DNA from: DGNJ01 sp002388905 | GTDB taxonomy: Bacteria; Pseudomonadota; Gammaproteobacteria; Pseudomonadales; Porticoccaceae | NCBI GenBank assembly: GCA_036843405.1 | Contig: DAITSJ010000001.1 | Span: 124,001 to 188,000 of the forward strand | Direction of reading: 5' to 3' | Length of the DNA: 64,000 bases | Made by a program: the position numbers and the translations under genes | Shown here: positions 42,480 to 50,920 of the stretch, piece after piece | Layout: each line of letters starts with the position of its first letter | Position numbering within the stretch: position 1 is the first letter of the stretch | Notes under the pieces: model-generated | The model's database searches: none | Seen by the model: only the letters and a program-made list of their open reading frames with translations | What the model was told of the DNA's origin: nothing

Positions 42480-43541
42480 TCAGAGCTCCTCGCCGGTCAT
42501 GGCTTCGGCGGCTCGTGCCTGCGAGCCCATGTTCTTGCGCAGTTCCTCGCCCAGGGGAATCATGCCCTTCATGGCCAGGTAACCGTCGGGACCCCAGGCC
42601 TTCTCGCTGGTGAACTCGGCGACATAGCCCTCGATACCGGGAACCACGCCGATGTGGGCGTTTTTCACGTAAAAGTAGAGGGGCCGGGACACCGGGTAGG
42701 ATTTATCGGCAATGGTCTCGAACGTGGGCGGATGGCCCTCGATGATGGAACCCTGAACCTTGTCGCTGTTCTGGTCCAGGAAGCTGAAACCGAATACACC
42801 CAGGGCGTCCGGGTTCTTTTGCAGCTTCTGGACGATCAGGTTGTCGTTCTCGCCGGCCTCCACATAATGACCGTCCTCGCGGATGGTGTGGCAGACTTCC
42901 TTATAAGTGCCCTTGTCCTCGTCCTTCATGGCCTTGATGAAATCAAAGGTCTTGCAGCCGCCTTCCAGGGCCAGTTCGGCAAAGGCATCGCGGGTACCGG
43001 AAGTGGGGGGAGGACCCAGGACTTCGATCTCGTTATCGGGCAGGCTGGGGTTGACGTCCTGCCAGGTTTTGTAGGGGTTCTTGACCAGGGTGTCGGACCC
43101 GTCAGGGTTGGGGACCCGCTTGGCCAGGGCCAGGAAGATATCCCGCCTGGACAATTCCAGTTGCTCGGCCTCAACCGCATTGGCAAGCACGATGCCATCG
43201 TAGCCGATCAGGACTTCCGTGATGTCCTCGACGCCGTTCCCCTGGCACATCTCGAATTCGGACTTTTTCATGCGCCGCGAGGAATTGGTAATGTCCGGAT
43301 GGTCGGTGCCGACACCGGCGCAGAACAGCTTCATGCCGCCGCCGGAACCGGTGGATTCGATTTTCGGTGTCGGGTATTTGGTGGCCTTGCCGAAACGCTC
43401 GGCAACGACGGTGGCGAAAGGGTAGACCGTCGACGAGCCGACGATGCTGATGTAGTCGCGGCCCTGGGCCAGCGCCTGGCCGCCGGACAGGGCGACTGTC
43501 GCCGCGGCGCCGACCAGTAATGCTTTCATGGATTTTTTCAC
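42480..43541 (-). CDS. pstS: Periplasmic phosphate-binding protein PstS
   Basis: A 353-residue solute-binding protein with a signal peptide (first ~25 residues, ending SGGQALAQ). The phosphate site motifs are IVGSSTVYPFATVVAERF near the mature N terminus, IESTGSGGGMKLFCAG and PPPTSGTRDAFAELAL. It belongs to the PstS branch that has long inserts and lies upstream of long pstC/pstA genes. The start is GTG at 43541 with GGAGG five bases away. Transcription starts from a Pho-box promoter directly upstream, and the TRAP genes diverge on the other side. Confidence 0.95.
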   Translation of the reverse strand: MKKSMKALLVGAAATVALSGGQALAQGRDYISIVGSSTVYPFATVVAERFGKATKYPTPKIESTGSGGGMKLFCAGVGTDHPDITNSSRRMKKSEFEMCQGNGVEDITEVLIGYDGIVLANAVEAEQLELSRRDIFLALAKRVPNPDGSDTLVKNPYKTWQDVNPSLPDNEIEVLGPPPTSGTRDAFAELALEGGCKTFDFIKAMKDEDKGTYKEVCHTIREDGHYVEAGENDNLIVQKLQKNPDALGVFGFSFLDQNSDKVQGSIIEGHPPTFETIADKSYPVSRPLYFYVKNAHIGVVPGIEGYVAEFTSEKAWGPDGYLAMKGMIPLGEELRKNMGSQARAAEAMTGEEL

Positions 43542-43575
43542 GCTTACCTCCGATGGATTGATGTATCCGGGACCA

Positions 43576-43630
43576 TCCTAGGGACCGGGGATGACAAGTT
43601 TATGAAATAAATATGACAACCGGATGACAG
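43576..43630 (-). promoter_or_regulatory. Tandem Pho boxes and -10 element of the pst operon
   Basis: On the minus strand two 18-bp boxes follow each other: CTGTCATCCGGTTGTCAT (43630 to 43613) and ATTTCATAAACTTGTCAT (43608 to 43591). The four 7-bp half-sites start at 43591, 43602, 43613 and 43624, an exact 11-bp period. Ten bases beyond the second box is TAGGAT (43581 to 43576), a fair -10. This is the standard architecture for binding of two PhoB dimers. Confidence 0.85.
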
Positions 43631-43714
43631 GAACGGCGCCGGAAAATGGTTTTGCCGACAACGACGATCCGTATAATGGCCGCTCAATAACAATGCTTTG
43701 GAGAGCACCGGCCC

Positions 43715-44269
43715 ATGGCCTCACCCGCACACGGCCTGGCGCGGTTCTGCCGCGCTATTGACACTTTCACCGAATTCACCGGGCGCGCCGTCAGCTGGCT
43801 GACACTGGCGCTGGTGCTGGTTACCTGTACTGTGGTGATTCTGCGCTATGTCCTGTCGTCCGGATCAATCGCCCTGCAGGAAACCATGTCGTATCTCCAT
43901 GCGACACTGTTCATGCTGGGTATCGCCTTTACCCTGAAGCGCGGCGGGCACGTGAGGGTCGACGTTTTTTATCGCGGCTTCAGCCCACGGCGCCAGGCCC
44001 TGGTGGATGTTCTTGGCACCCTCTTCTTCCTGTTGCCGGTGAGCGTGCTGATCCTGGTGTACTGCTGGGATTATGTCCTCAGCAGCTGGGCAATCCGTGA
44101 AACTTCAAGCGAGGGCGGCGGCCTGCCCCTGGTCTATTTACTCAAGACCCTGATGCTGGTGATGCCGGTGACGCTGGTCATCCAGGGAGTCTCCGAGGCA
44201 ATCAAGAACGGCCTGTTTTTCCTGGGGCTGGGCGGGTCCCATACCGAAGAACACCTGGGGCCCATCTGA
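43715..44269 (+). CDS. TRAP transporter small permease (DctQ type)
   Basis: A 184-residue inner-membrane protein with four hydrophobic helices, the small membrane subunit of a TRAP transporter. Typical are the first helix SWLTLALVLVTCTVVILRY, the motif ALQETMSYLHATLFMLGIAFTLKRGGHVRVDVFY and the late helix LLKTLMLVMPVTLVIQGVSEAIKN. GGAGAG precedes the ATG. Its stop overlaps the large-permease ATG (TGATG), so both are coupled. A DctP binding protein is not encoded next to it. Confidence 0.92.
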   Translation: MASPAHGLARFCRAIDTFTEFTGRAVSWLTLALVLVTCTVVILRYVLSSGSIALQETMSYLHATLFMLGIAFTLKRGGHVRVDVFYRGFSPRRQALVDVLGTLFFLLPVSVLILVYCWDYVLSSWAIRETSSEGGGLPLVYLLKTLMLVMPVTLVIQGVSEAIKNGLFFLGLGGSHTEEHLGPI

Positions 44270-45639
44270 TGGCCGAATTTATCCCCCTCTATATGTTCGG
44301 GGCGGTCTGCCTGTTGCTGCTGCTGGGTTATCCGGTGGCCTTCTCCCTGGGCGGCGTGGCCCTGATTTTCGCGGGTGTCGGCACCCTGACCGGTCATTTC
44401 GACGGCGCTTTCCTGCACGCCCTGCCCAACCGCCTGTACGGCACCATGATCAATACCACGTTGATCGCCGTGCCGCTTTTTGTGTTCATGGGCGTCATGC
44501 TGGAAAAGTCCCGACTCGCCGAGGACCTGCTCGACAATATGGGCAAGTTGTGCGGCAATCTGCGGGGCGGGCTGGCACTGTCGGTGATCCTGGTGGGTAT
44601 GCTGCTGGCGGCCAGCACCGGCATTGTCGGCGCCACCGTGGTGACCATGGGCCTGATGTCCCTGCCCACCATGCTCAAGCAGGGCTACAGCCCGTCCCTG
44701 GCCACGGGCAGCATCTGCGCCACCGGCACCCTGGGCCAGATCATTCCCCCTTCCATCGCCCTGGTGCTGCTCGGCGATATCCTGTCGACCGCCTACCAGC
44801 AGGCGCAACTGCGCATGGGCATTTTCTCCCCGGAAACCGTTTCCATCGGCGATCTCTTCGTGGGCGCCATTGTTCCGGGGGCGATCCTGGTAGTGCTTTA
44901 TATGGTTTACGTGCTCGGCCACGCCTTCTTCCGGCCCGAAGCGGCGCCCGTCCATGAGGATGTGGGGGAAAAACCACCCCTGCCGGCGCTGCTCCGGCCC
45001 CTGCTGCCGCCGGTGATCCTGATCGTCGCGGTGCTGGGCTCGATTCTCGCCGGGGCCGCCACCCCCACCGAAGCCGCCGGCGTCGGTGCCCTGGGCGCCA
45101 CCCTCCTTGCCCTCGCCAAGCGGGAGCTGAAGCTGGGCCGGCTCAGGGAGGTGATGACCTCCACCACCGAGATTACTGCCATGGTCTTCATGATCCTGGT
45201 GGGGGCGGCGATTTTTTCCCTGGTATTCCGGGGCTTCGGCGGCGAGGAACTGGTGGCCGACCTGTTCCGGCAAATCCCGGGCGGGCGCCTGGGTGCCGTT
45301 CTGGTAGTCATGGTGGTGATCTTTTTCCTGGGCTTTATTCTCGACTTTATCGAGATCACCTTTGTTGTGGTACCCCTGGTGGGGCCGGCGCTGTTGGCCA
45401 TGGGCATCGACCCGGTCTGGCTGGGCGTCATGATAGCCATCAACCTGCAGACTTCCTTCCTGACACCGCCCTTCGGTTTCGCCCTCTTCTACCTGCGGGG
45501 CGTCGCCCCCGCCCATGTGCGGACCGGCGATATCTACAAGGGGGTGTTGCCGTTTATTGCCATACAGCTTTTCATGTTGGTTATACTGGCGCTGTGGCCG
45601 GCAACGGCGACCTGGTTGCCCGGCGTGATTTTCGATTGA
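44269..45639 (+). CDS. TRAP transporter large permease (DctM type)
   Basis: A 456-residue protein with about twelve membrane helices, the ion-coupled transport subunit of a TRAP system. Family stretches include LLLGYPVAFSLGGVALIFA near the start, VPLFVFMGVMLEKSRLAEDLLDNMGKL, GSICATGTLGQIIPPSIALVLLGD, ATPTEAAGVGALGATLL and NLQTSFLTPPFGFALFYLRGVAP near the end. It pairs with the small permease upstream. Substrates of TRAP systems are usually organic or keto acids; without the binding protein the ligand cannot be guessed. Confidence 0.94.
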   Translation: MAEFIPLYMFGAVCLLLLLGYPVAFSLGGVALIFAGVGTLTGHFDGAFLHALPNRLYGTMINTTLIAVPLFVFMGVMLEKSRLAEDLLDNMGKLCGNLRGGLALSVILVGMLLAASTGIVGATVVTMGLMSLPTMLKQGYSPSLATGSICATGTLGQIIPPSIALVLLGDILSTAYQQAQLRMGIFSPETVSIGDLFVGAIVPGAILVVLYMVYVLGHAFFRPEAAPVHEDVGEKPPLPALLRPLLPPVILIVAVLGSILAGAATPTEAAGVGALGATLLALAKRELKLGRLREVMTSTTEITAMVFMILVGAAIFSLVFRGFGGEELVADLFRQIPGGRLGAVLVVMVVIFFLGFILDFIEITFVVVPLVGPALLAMGIDPVWLGVMIAINLQTSFLTPPFGFALFYLRGVAPAHVRTGDIYKGVLPFIAIQLFMLVILALWPATATWLPGVIFD

Positions 45640-45649
45640 GGACACCACC

Positions 45650-46045
45650 TTGAGCACCCTGAACCGCCCCGCCCAACCCGTCGGCGAGTTGACCCTTCAG
45701 ACCCTGGCCATGCCCGCCGATACCAATCCCAATGGCGATATTTTCGGGGGCTGGCTGCTGTCTCAGATGGACCTGGCCGGGGGCGTTATCGGCAAGCGCG
45801 TCTCCGGCGGCCGGGTTGCCACCGTCGCCGTCGGCGAAATGGCCTTCCTGCGGCCGGTTCCCGTGGGCTCGGTGGTGAGCTGTTATGCCAGCCTGCTGGA
45901 AATCGGCCGCACCTCCCTGCGCATCAATATCGAAGTCTGGATCGATGGGGAAACCACCGATACCCCCGCCAAGGTCACCGAAGGGGATTTTGTCTACGTG
46001 GCCATTTCGGGGGACGGCAAGACCCGCCCCATTAATACGGACTAA
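45650..46045 (+). CDS. yciA: Acyl-CoA thioesterase, YciA type
   Basis: A 131-residue single-hotdog acyl-CoA thioesterase. The catalytic stretch MPADTNPNGDIFGGWLLSQMDLAGG contains the conserved Asn and Asp, and ATVAVGEMAFLRPVPVGSVVSCYA follows as in YciA, which hydrolyses a broad range of acyl-CoAs. It begins with TTG behind GAGGAC, only 10 bp after the TRAP large permease, so it is probably the last gene of that operon. A clear terminator follows. Confidence 0.9.
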   Translation: MSTLNRPAQPVGELTLQTLAMPADTNPNGDIFGGWLLSQMDLAGGVIGKRVSGGRVATVAVGEMAFLRPVPVGSVVSCYASLLEIGRTSLRINIEVWIDGETTDTPAKVTEGDFVYVAISGDGKTRPINTD

Positions 46046-46071
46046 AAACCCCGCTCCATGGAGCGGGGTTT
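46046..46071. terminator. Bidirectional intrinsic terminator
   Basis: AAACCCCGCTCC and GGAGCGGGGTTT form a perfect stem of 12 bp around a two-base AT centre, beginning one base after the stop of the thioesterase gene. The A/T-rich outer ends serve as short U-tracts in both directions, so it probably also ends the convergent glutaredoxin transcript. Confidence 0.85.
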
Positions 46072-46094
46072 GTCCGCAGCCGGACGTACGCCTA

Positions 46095-46334
46095 TCAGGC
46101 GGCGTTTTTCAGGTACTCATTGAGCTCGGTAAAACCACCGACGTACTTCTCCCCGTGAAAGATCTGGGGAACGGTGCGCACCGGCTTGCCAATTGTCTTT
46201 TCCAGATCGGCGGGCGTGATGCCCTCGGCGTGGATATCCACGTACTTGTAGGGCAGCTTTTTCATGTCCAGCAATTGCCTGGCGCGAACGCAGAACCCGC
46301 AACCGGGCCGGCCGAAAATCGTGTAGCTCGACAT
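46095..46334 (-). CDS. grxA: Glutaredoxin (GrxA-like)
   Basis: A 79-residue dithiol glutaredoxin with redox-active Cys12 and Cys15 in GRPGCGFCVRARQLL. The stretch YVDIHAEGITPADLEKTIGKPVRTVPQIF closely follows E. coli Grx1 rather than Grx3; TVPQIF holds the cis-proline and GGFTEL the glutathione-binding end. Two adjacent ATGs are possible; the second (46334) has GGAGG at seven bases and is chosen. The active site reads CGFC instead of the usual CPYC, a known variant. Confidence 0.9.
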   Translation of the reverse strand: MSSYTIFGRPGCGFCVRARQLLDMKKLPYKYVDIHAEGITPADLEKTIGKPVRTVPQIFHGEKYVGGFTELNEYLKNAA

Positions 46335-46434
46335 CATTATCCTCCGCTTGGTACTTCGTAAATCTGGAGAAAGGATAAACCTTCCCCGCTCTATAGCGAA
46401 AGTTGATTCTCTATATCGCAACTATAAATTTAAG

Positions 46435-47571
46435 CTATACATCCCTATGCAGGTGGGCAAGCATCTCCACATGGGGCGTGTGGGGAAACTGATCCAGGGG
46501 CTGGATCTCAAGGGCGCTGTAACCGGCCTCCAGGAATACCCCCAGATCCCGGGCGAAGGTGGCGGGATCACAGGAAACGTACACCAAATCACGGCACTTC
46601 CTTGCGGCGGTGGCCAGGCCCCGGGCATTCTCGATGCCCCGGCGCGGCGGGTCGGCCACCAGTATGCCGACCTCCTCTAGATTTCGGCCCAGACGGCGCC
46701 AGGCACCGTCGGCAAAAAGATCCTGTCGCCATGTCTCAACGCCGGGAAGTCCCCGGGCCCGCAGCCGGTCAATGGCCTCGCCCACGCCTTCCACGGCGAC
46801 AATGTGTTCGAACCCGGTATCGGCGATCACTTCGGTGAAATTGCCGGAACCGGCGAATAATTCCAGCACCGGCAGCCGCCGGTCAAGCGGTGCCAGCCGG
46901 GCCTTCAGCCAGTCCCGCATACGCAGGTTCTGATCGCTATTGCCTTGACGAAACGGACGTCGGCGATCAATGGATACCCCTTCCTCATCCATATCAACCG
47001 TGGTCCACCGGCCCCGCTTTCTCTGTCGCCAACGGGAATTCGGCAGTTGCTCCAGGAGTTCGCGCAGATGGGTCCGATTGCGGTCCGTGAGAATGGGGCA
47101 GTCCTCGACAGGCGCGATACGGCGCGAGCCCGCCGCCACATAGCCGATCCGTTCACCATCAGTTTTCAACTGGGCCCGATTACGGTAACCGTAGGGACGC
47201 GGGGAGGGCCAGATTGGCAGTGGTTTGTCGGCGAGGCCCAGGGGTGACAACGCCGCCTTCAGGCGGTTTTCCTTGGCGGCCAGTTGAGCGCCGTAGTCGA
47301 CGAACTGCCAGGGGCAGCCGCCGCAATCCGAGGGCCCCGGGCCGTGATGCGCGCACCGGGGGGTCACCCGCTCCTGTGCGGGCGCGAGCAGTTCTTCCAG
47401 ACGGGCATAGCCGAAGCGATTCCTGAAGCCGGTAATGCGAAACCTGGCTTCCTCGCCGACCCAGACGCCGGACACAAAAAATACCCGGCCGCCGGGATGC
47501 TCGACGATTCCGGCGCCCGCGCTGGACACATCCCGGACCCTGCCCGTGAAAACTTCTCCCAGTCGAGGCAT
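46435..47571 (-). CDS. TRAM-domain class I SAM-dependent RNA methyltransferase (RumA/TrmA-like)
   Basis: A 378-residue protein in the family that methylates C5 of uridines in rRNA or tRNA. An N-terminal TRAM domain (about 1-60, GEVFTGRVRDVSSAGAGIVEHPGGRVFFVSG) is followed by iron-sulfur cysteines (Cys73, Cys83, Cys86 in CAHHGPGPSDCGGCPW). The SAM domain has LELFAGSGNFTEVIA, then ADPPRRG and the catalytic VYVSCDPATFARDL. I cannot tell which nucleotide is modified. The ATG at 47571 is preferred over one 11 codons upstream because TRAM begins there. Confidence 0.88.
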   Translation of the reverse strand: MPRLGEVFTGRVRDVSSAGAGIVEHPGGRVFFVSGVWVGEEARFRITGFRNRFGYARLEELLAPAQERVTPRCAHHGPGPSDCGGCPWQFVDYGAQLAAKENRLKAALSPLGLADKPLPIWPSPRPYGYRNRAQLKTDGERIGYVAAGSRRIAPVEDCPILTDRNRTHLRELLEQLPNSRWRQRKRGRWTTVDMDEEGVSIDRRRPFRQGNSDQNLRMRDWLKARLAPLDRRLPVLELFAGSGNFTEVIADTGFEHIVAVEGVGEAIDRLRARGLPGVETWRQDLFADGAWRRLGRNLEEVGILVADPPRRGIENARGLATAARKCRDLVYVSCDPATFARDLGVFLEAGYSALEIQPLDQFPHTPHVEMLAHLHRDV

Positions 47572-47706
47572 TTCAATACCACCGCGGCCACAAAAGGCGA
47601 ACATTCTACCCGCTCGTCGACCGGGGCTCCATGTAATCCCGACCCGGGCTGGAAAAGCCCCGCGTTTCAGGCTTCAATGGCCAGAAACCCGGTCGATGAA
47701 ACAACA

Positions 47707-49044
47707 ATGCAAATAAAGCTTCAGAGCCTCTACCACCGAATACGTACCAGCCTCTGGGCACTGCCCGCACTGATGAGTATCGTTGCCCTGCTGCTGGGCA
47801 TCGCCGGTGACTACCTGGACAAGCACCTGAAACCGGGGTTGGCGGCGGATTACTGGCTGCTCTACAACGGCGATTTGCGCGGCACCCAGACCCTGCTCAC
47901 CACCATCGCCGGGTCCACCATCACGGTGGCCGGCGTGGTTTTCTCGGTTACTATCGTGGCGCTGTCGGCCACCTCCTCCCAGTTCGGCCACCGCCTGCTC
48001 CTGGATTTCATGCGCGACCGGGGCAATCAGTTGGTGCTGGGCACCTTCGTCGCCACTTTCGTCTACTGCCTGGTCATCATGGGCGCCGAACCGCCGCCGG
48101 CCTCTGGCGGGAGCTATCGCCCCATTTCCACCAGCATCGGCCTGCTGCTGAGCGTTGCCAGCCTGGGCATGCTCATTTATTTTTTCCACCATGTGGCTTT
48201 GCAGCTAAGGGCCGAGCACGTTATCGATATGGTGGCAGGAAGACTGTCGGGTGGCCTGGAGCGCCTGTTCCCCAACCGGGATGAAAGCTCCGATACCGGA
48301 TCCAGCGTCGGCAAGCAGGGCAAAACCTTTGAGGAAAAGGAAAGAGACGAGGGTGAAAACCTGCATTTTCGATCGTACCGCACCGGCTATATCCAGGCCA
48401 TCGATGAGGATGCCCTGCTGGATATTGCCAGAGACAACGACACCCTGATCAGGCTGCCGGTCCGGCCCGGTCATTTTATCGCCATGGGGGAAGCCTTCGC
48501 TCTGGTGCAGGCCGATAAAGAAACCGCTGATTCCCTGCGCGAGCAGGTTGGCCGGCACTTTGTCGTGGGGCGCATGCGTACCGATCAACAGGATCCGGAA
48601 TACGGCATCTTCCAACTGGTTGAATTGGCGGTAAGGGCCCTGTCTCCGGGCATCAACGACCCGTTCAGCGCCATTACCTGCATCGACTGGCTGGGGGCCA
48701 TCATCGCCGGCATAGCGGACAGGCCCCTGCGTTCCGGGGAGCGCCGGGACAGCGAAGGCCACCTGCGGCTGATTACCGACCCGGTCACTTTCGATGGCCT
48801 GCTGGCCGCCGCCTTCAACCAGATACGCCAGCATAGCGCCGATCAGCCAGCGGTCGCCCTGCGCCTCCTGGAGGCCCTGGCTCGAATTGCCCGGCACACC
48901 CGCCGGCAGGAACGTCTGGCAGCCGTCAGGCGCCACGCGGACATGGTCTACGGTGCCGCCACCGGTAAACCCCTCTCGGACGAGGACCGGGAGGCGTTCG
49001 AACAGCGGCACCGGGCGGTGATCCAGGCCATCGAGTCATCCTGA
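47707..49044 (+). CDS. DUF2254 membrane protein
   Basis: A 445-residue membrane protein of the DUF2254 family, unknown function. Four hydrophobic helices lie in the first ~170 residues (WALPALMSIVALLLGIAGDYL, TLLTTIAGSTITVAGVVFSVTIVALSATSSQFGHRLL, QLVLGTFVATFVYCLVIMGA, GLLLSVASLGMLIYFFHHVALQ). A long cytoplasmic region follows with the conserved RTGYIQAIDEDALLDIARDND and VELAVRALSPGINDPFSAITCIDWLGA. The start is uncertain; an ATG at 47674 is also possible. A LapA-like gene follows 28 bp downstream. Confidence 0.85.
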   Translation: MQIKLQSLYHRIRTSLWALPALMSIVALLLGIAGDYLDKHLKPGLAADYWLLYNGDLRGTQTLLTTIAGSTITVAGVVFSVTIVALSATSSQFGHRLLLDFMRDRGNQLVLGTFVATFVYCLVIMGAEPPPASGGSYRPISTSIGLLLSVASLGMLIYFFHHVALQLRAEHVIDMVAGRLSGGLERLFPNRDESSDTGSSVGKQGKTFEEKERDEGENLHFRSYRTGYIQAIDEDALLDIARDNDTLIRLPVRPGHFIAMGEAFALVQADKETADSLREQVGRHFVVGRMRTDQQDPEYGIFQLVELAVRALSPGINDPFSAITCIDWLGAIIAGIADRPLRSGERRDSEGHLRLITDPVTFDGLLAAAFNQIRQHSADQPAVALRLLEALARIARHTRRQERLAAVRRHADMVYGAATGKPLSDEDREAFEQRHRAVIQAIESS

Positions 49045-49072
49045 ACATTCGAATCACAGGCGGAGAAACGCT

Positions 49073-49282
49073 ATGCGCTATAACTACAAACTGATCGCCA
49101 GCCTGGCAATCCTGGCCCTGGCCCTGATTTTTCTTTTCCAGAACATGGCGGTGGTGACAATCCGTTTCCTGTTCTGGGACCTGGCCATGTCGAGATCCAT
49201 ATTCATCCTTTTCCTGCTGATTATCGGGCTGGTTGCCGGTTGGTTGCTGCACGGCTACTATCGCCATCGATTGCGAAAATAG
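49073..49282 (+). CDS. LapA-domain (DUF1049) small membrane protein
   Basis: A 69-residue protein with two membrane helices (LIASLAILALALIFLFQNMAVVTIRFLFW and ILFLLIIGLVAGWLLHGYY) and a short basic tail. The FLFQN...VTIRFLFW pattern is typical of the LapA/DUF1049 family; in E. coli LapA works with LapB in controlling LPS synthesis, but no lapB gene is adjacent here. GGCGGAGAAACGC before the ATG gives a good ribosome site. It appears to be in one operon with the DUF2254 gene and the amidotransferase gene. Confidence 0.88.
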   Translation: MRYNYKLIASLAILALALIFLFQNMAVVTIRFLFWDLAMSRSIFILFLLIIGLVAGWLLHGYYRHRLRK

Positions 49283-49304
49283 GCGCTCTCGAGGCAAACC
49301 TTCA

Positions 49305-49994
49305 ATGCACCTTCACTATCTGCAACATGTGCCCTTCGAGGGGCTGGGCAGCCTCGAACCGCTGTTGCGGGCACGCGGCCATCGCCTCAGCCATACCCGG
49401 CTTTTCGCCGGCGAACGCCTGCCGGATGCCGGTGACTTCGATGGCCTGATCGTGATGGGCGGTCCCATGGGCGTCGGGGACGAGGCGGAGTTTCCGTGGC
49501 TGGCCGACGAAAAGCGCCTGATCCGGCAAAGCCTGGATGAGGGCAGGCGGATACTGGGAATATGCCTGGGGGCGCAACTTATCGCCACGTGCCTGGGGGC
49601 GATCGTAGGCCCCGGCAGCCGGGAGATCGGCTGGTTTCCGGTAGAGCGCAGCGGTGAACTGGCGGACAGTCACTGGGCGTCGGTGTTGCCGCCGACCTTC
49701 GAGGCATTCCACTGGCACAGCGATACGTTTGCCATTCCCGGCGGCGCCTTGCCGGTGGGCGCCAGCGGCGCCTGCCCGAACCAGGGCTTTATCATGGGAC
49801 GGGTGCTGGCCCTGCAGTTCCACCTGGAAACCACGCCGGAATCGGCCCGGGCGCTTATCGAGCATTGCCCGGAAGAGCTGACCGACGGCGGCCCCCATGT
49901 CCAGGATGCCGTCACCCTACTCTCGAACCCGGGGCGCTTCGAAACCATCAACGGGTTGATGACAAAGCTGGTGGATCGCTGGCTGGCCACCTGA
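49305..49994 (+). CDS. Class I glutamine amidotransferase-like protein
   Basis: A 229-residue stand-alone GATase1 domain related to the C-terminal part of GMP synthase. The nucleophile Cys87 sits in LGICLGAQLIA, preceded by the oxyanion region LIVMGGPMGV, and the histidine-glutamate pair is in ALQFHLETTPE. Proteins of this kind hydrolyse glutamine or gamma-glutamyl compounds; the partner or substrate is unknown. GAGG lies about ten bases before the ATG. It follows the LapA-like gene by 22 bp. Confidence 0.9.
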   Translation: MHLHYLQHVPFEGLGSLEPLLRARGHRLSHTRLFAGERLPDAGDFDGLIVMGGPMGVGDEAEFPWLADEKRLIRQSLDEGRRILGICLGAQLIATCLGAIVGPGSREIGWFPVERSGELADSHWASVLPPTFEAFHWHSDTFAIPGGALPVGASGACPNQGFIMGRVLALQFHLETTPESARALIEHCPEELTDGGPHVQDAVTLLSNPGRFETINGLMTKLVDRWLAT

Positions 49995-50003
49995 AACCGG
50001 GGA

Positions 50004-50885
50004 TCAAAGACTGTTGTAAACCAGGCGCGTCCAGAATTCCCCGGTCATCATGCCCCAGCTCCAGTCATCGTGGTGACCGGCAAGGGGATCGGTTTTCAGG
50101 ACCTCTTCCAGGGATTTGCCCTCGTTCTTGAGGGCGGCAACCCGGTCCCGGGACGCCTCCAGCATGGCGATATAGTCGGTCAGTTTCTCCCGCTCCATCA
50201 CCGGGCCGTGGCCGGGAATGATTCGGGTTTCGGTATCGGTCATGGCAAGGATCTTTCTGGCGCCGGCAATCATACCGTCGATGCTGCCGCCAGCCCCATA
50301 GTCGAGAAACGGGTAGCCAGCACTGAACACCAGGTCCCCGGTGTGGATGACATTGGCCCCGACGAAATGAACGATGGCATCGCCGTCCGTATGACCGTTG
50401 GGCACGTGAATGACGTCCACCCGATCCCCGTTCCAGTGAAAGGTCACGCCCTCGTCAAAGGTAATCACGGGCAGGGCCACATCCGGCTGGGCCTCGAAAG
50501 TCCTGCCCAGAACCTCGCTGACCTGGTCCACGCTGAGGCGTTTGCGGACATTGTCGTGAGCGACGATGATCGCGCCACCCTCCCCCAGGTTCTCGTTGCC
50601 GCCGGTGTGGTCAAAATGGTAGTGGGTATTGACCAGAAAGCGGGGCGCTTCGCCCGAGACCTCCCGGACAGCGTCGAGAATATTGTCGGTAACGGGCGCG
50701 AACTGATCGTCGATCATAAAGGTGCCGTCCTCGCCCACGAAAACGCCGATATTGCCCCCCTCGCCGGCGATCATATAGATGCCGTCGGTGACCGGCACCG
50801 TCTCAAGCCCGGTATCGGCGGCAAGGACACTATGGGCCAGGACCAGGGTCAGCAGCCCGGCTACCGCGTATTTGCCTGTTTTCAT
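50004..50885 (-). CDS. Exported metallo-beta-lactamase-fold hydrolase
   Basis: A 293-residue MBL-fold protein with a signal peptide (first ~22 residues), so periplasmic. The metal motif HYHFDH (His88, His90, Asp92, His93) is followed by HVPNGHTDGDAIVHF and HTGDLVFSAGYPF, then GHGPV. This resembles subclass B3-like or quinoprotein relay MBL proteins rather than a proven beta-lactamase, and family membership alone does not predict resistance. It lies 35 bp downstream of cysK on the same strand and may be co-transcribed. Confidence 0.88.
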   Translation of the reverse strand: MKTGKYAVAGLLTLVLAHSVLAADTGLETVPVTDGIYMIAGEGGNIGVFVGEDGTFMIDDQFAPVTDNILDAVREVSGEAPRFLVNTHYHFDHTGGNENLGEGGAIIVAHDNVRKRLSVDQVSEVLGRTFEAQPDVALPVITFDEGVTFHWNGDRVDVIHVPNGHTDGDAIVHFVGANVIHTGDLVFSAGYPFLDYGAGGSIDGMIAGARKILAMTDTETRIIPGHGPVMEREKLTDYIAMLEASRDRVAALKNEGKSLEEVLKTDPLAGHHDDWSWGMMTGEFWTRLVYNSL

Positions 50886-50920
50886 TGTTTTCTCCGTCTC
50901 GTTTTTTCCGGCGCCGCCGC

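Noticed and set aside
50004..50885. Calling the MBL-fold protein a beta-lactamase
   Set aside because: The metal motif is shared by the whole superfamily; nothing in the sequence or context shows antibiotic hydrolysis.
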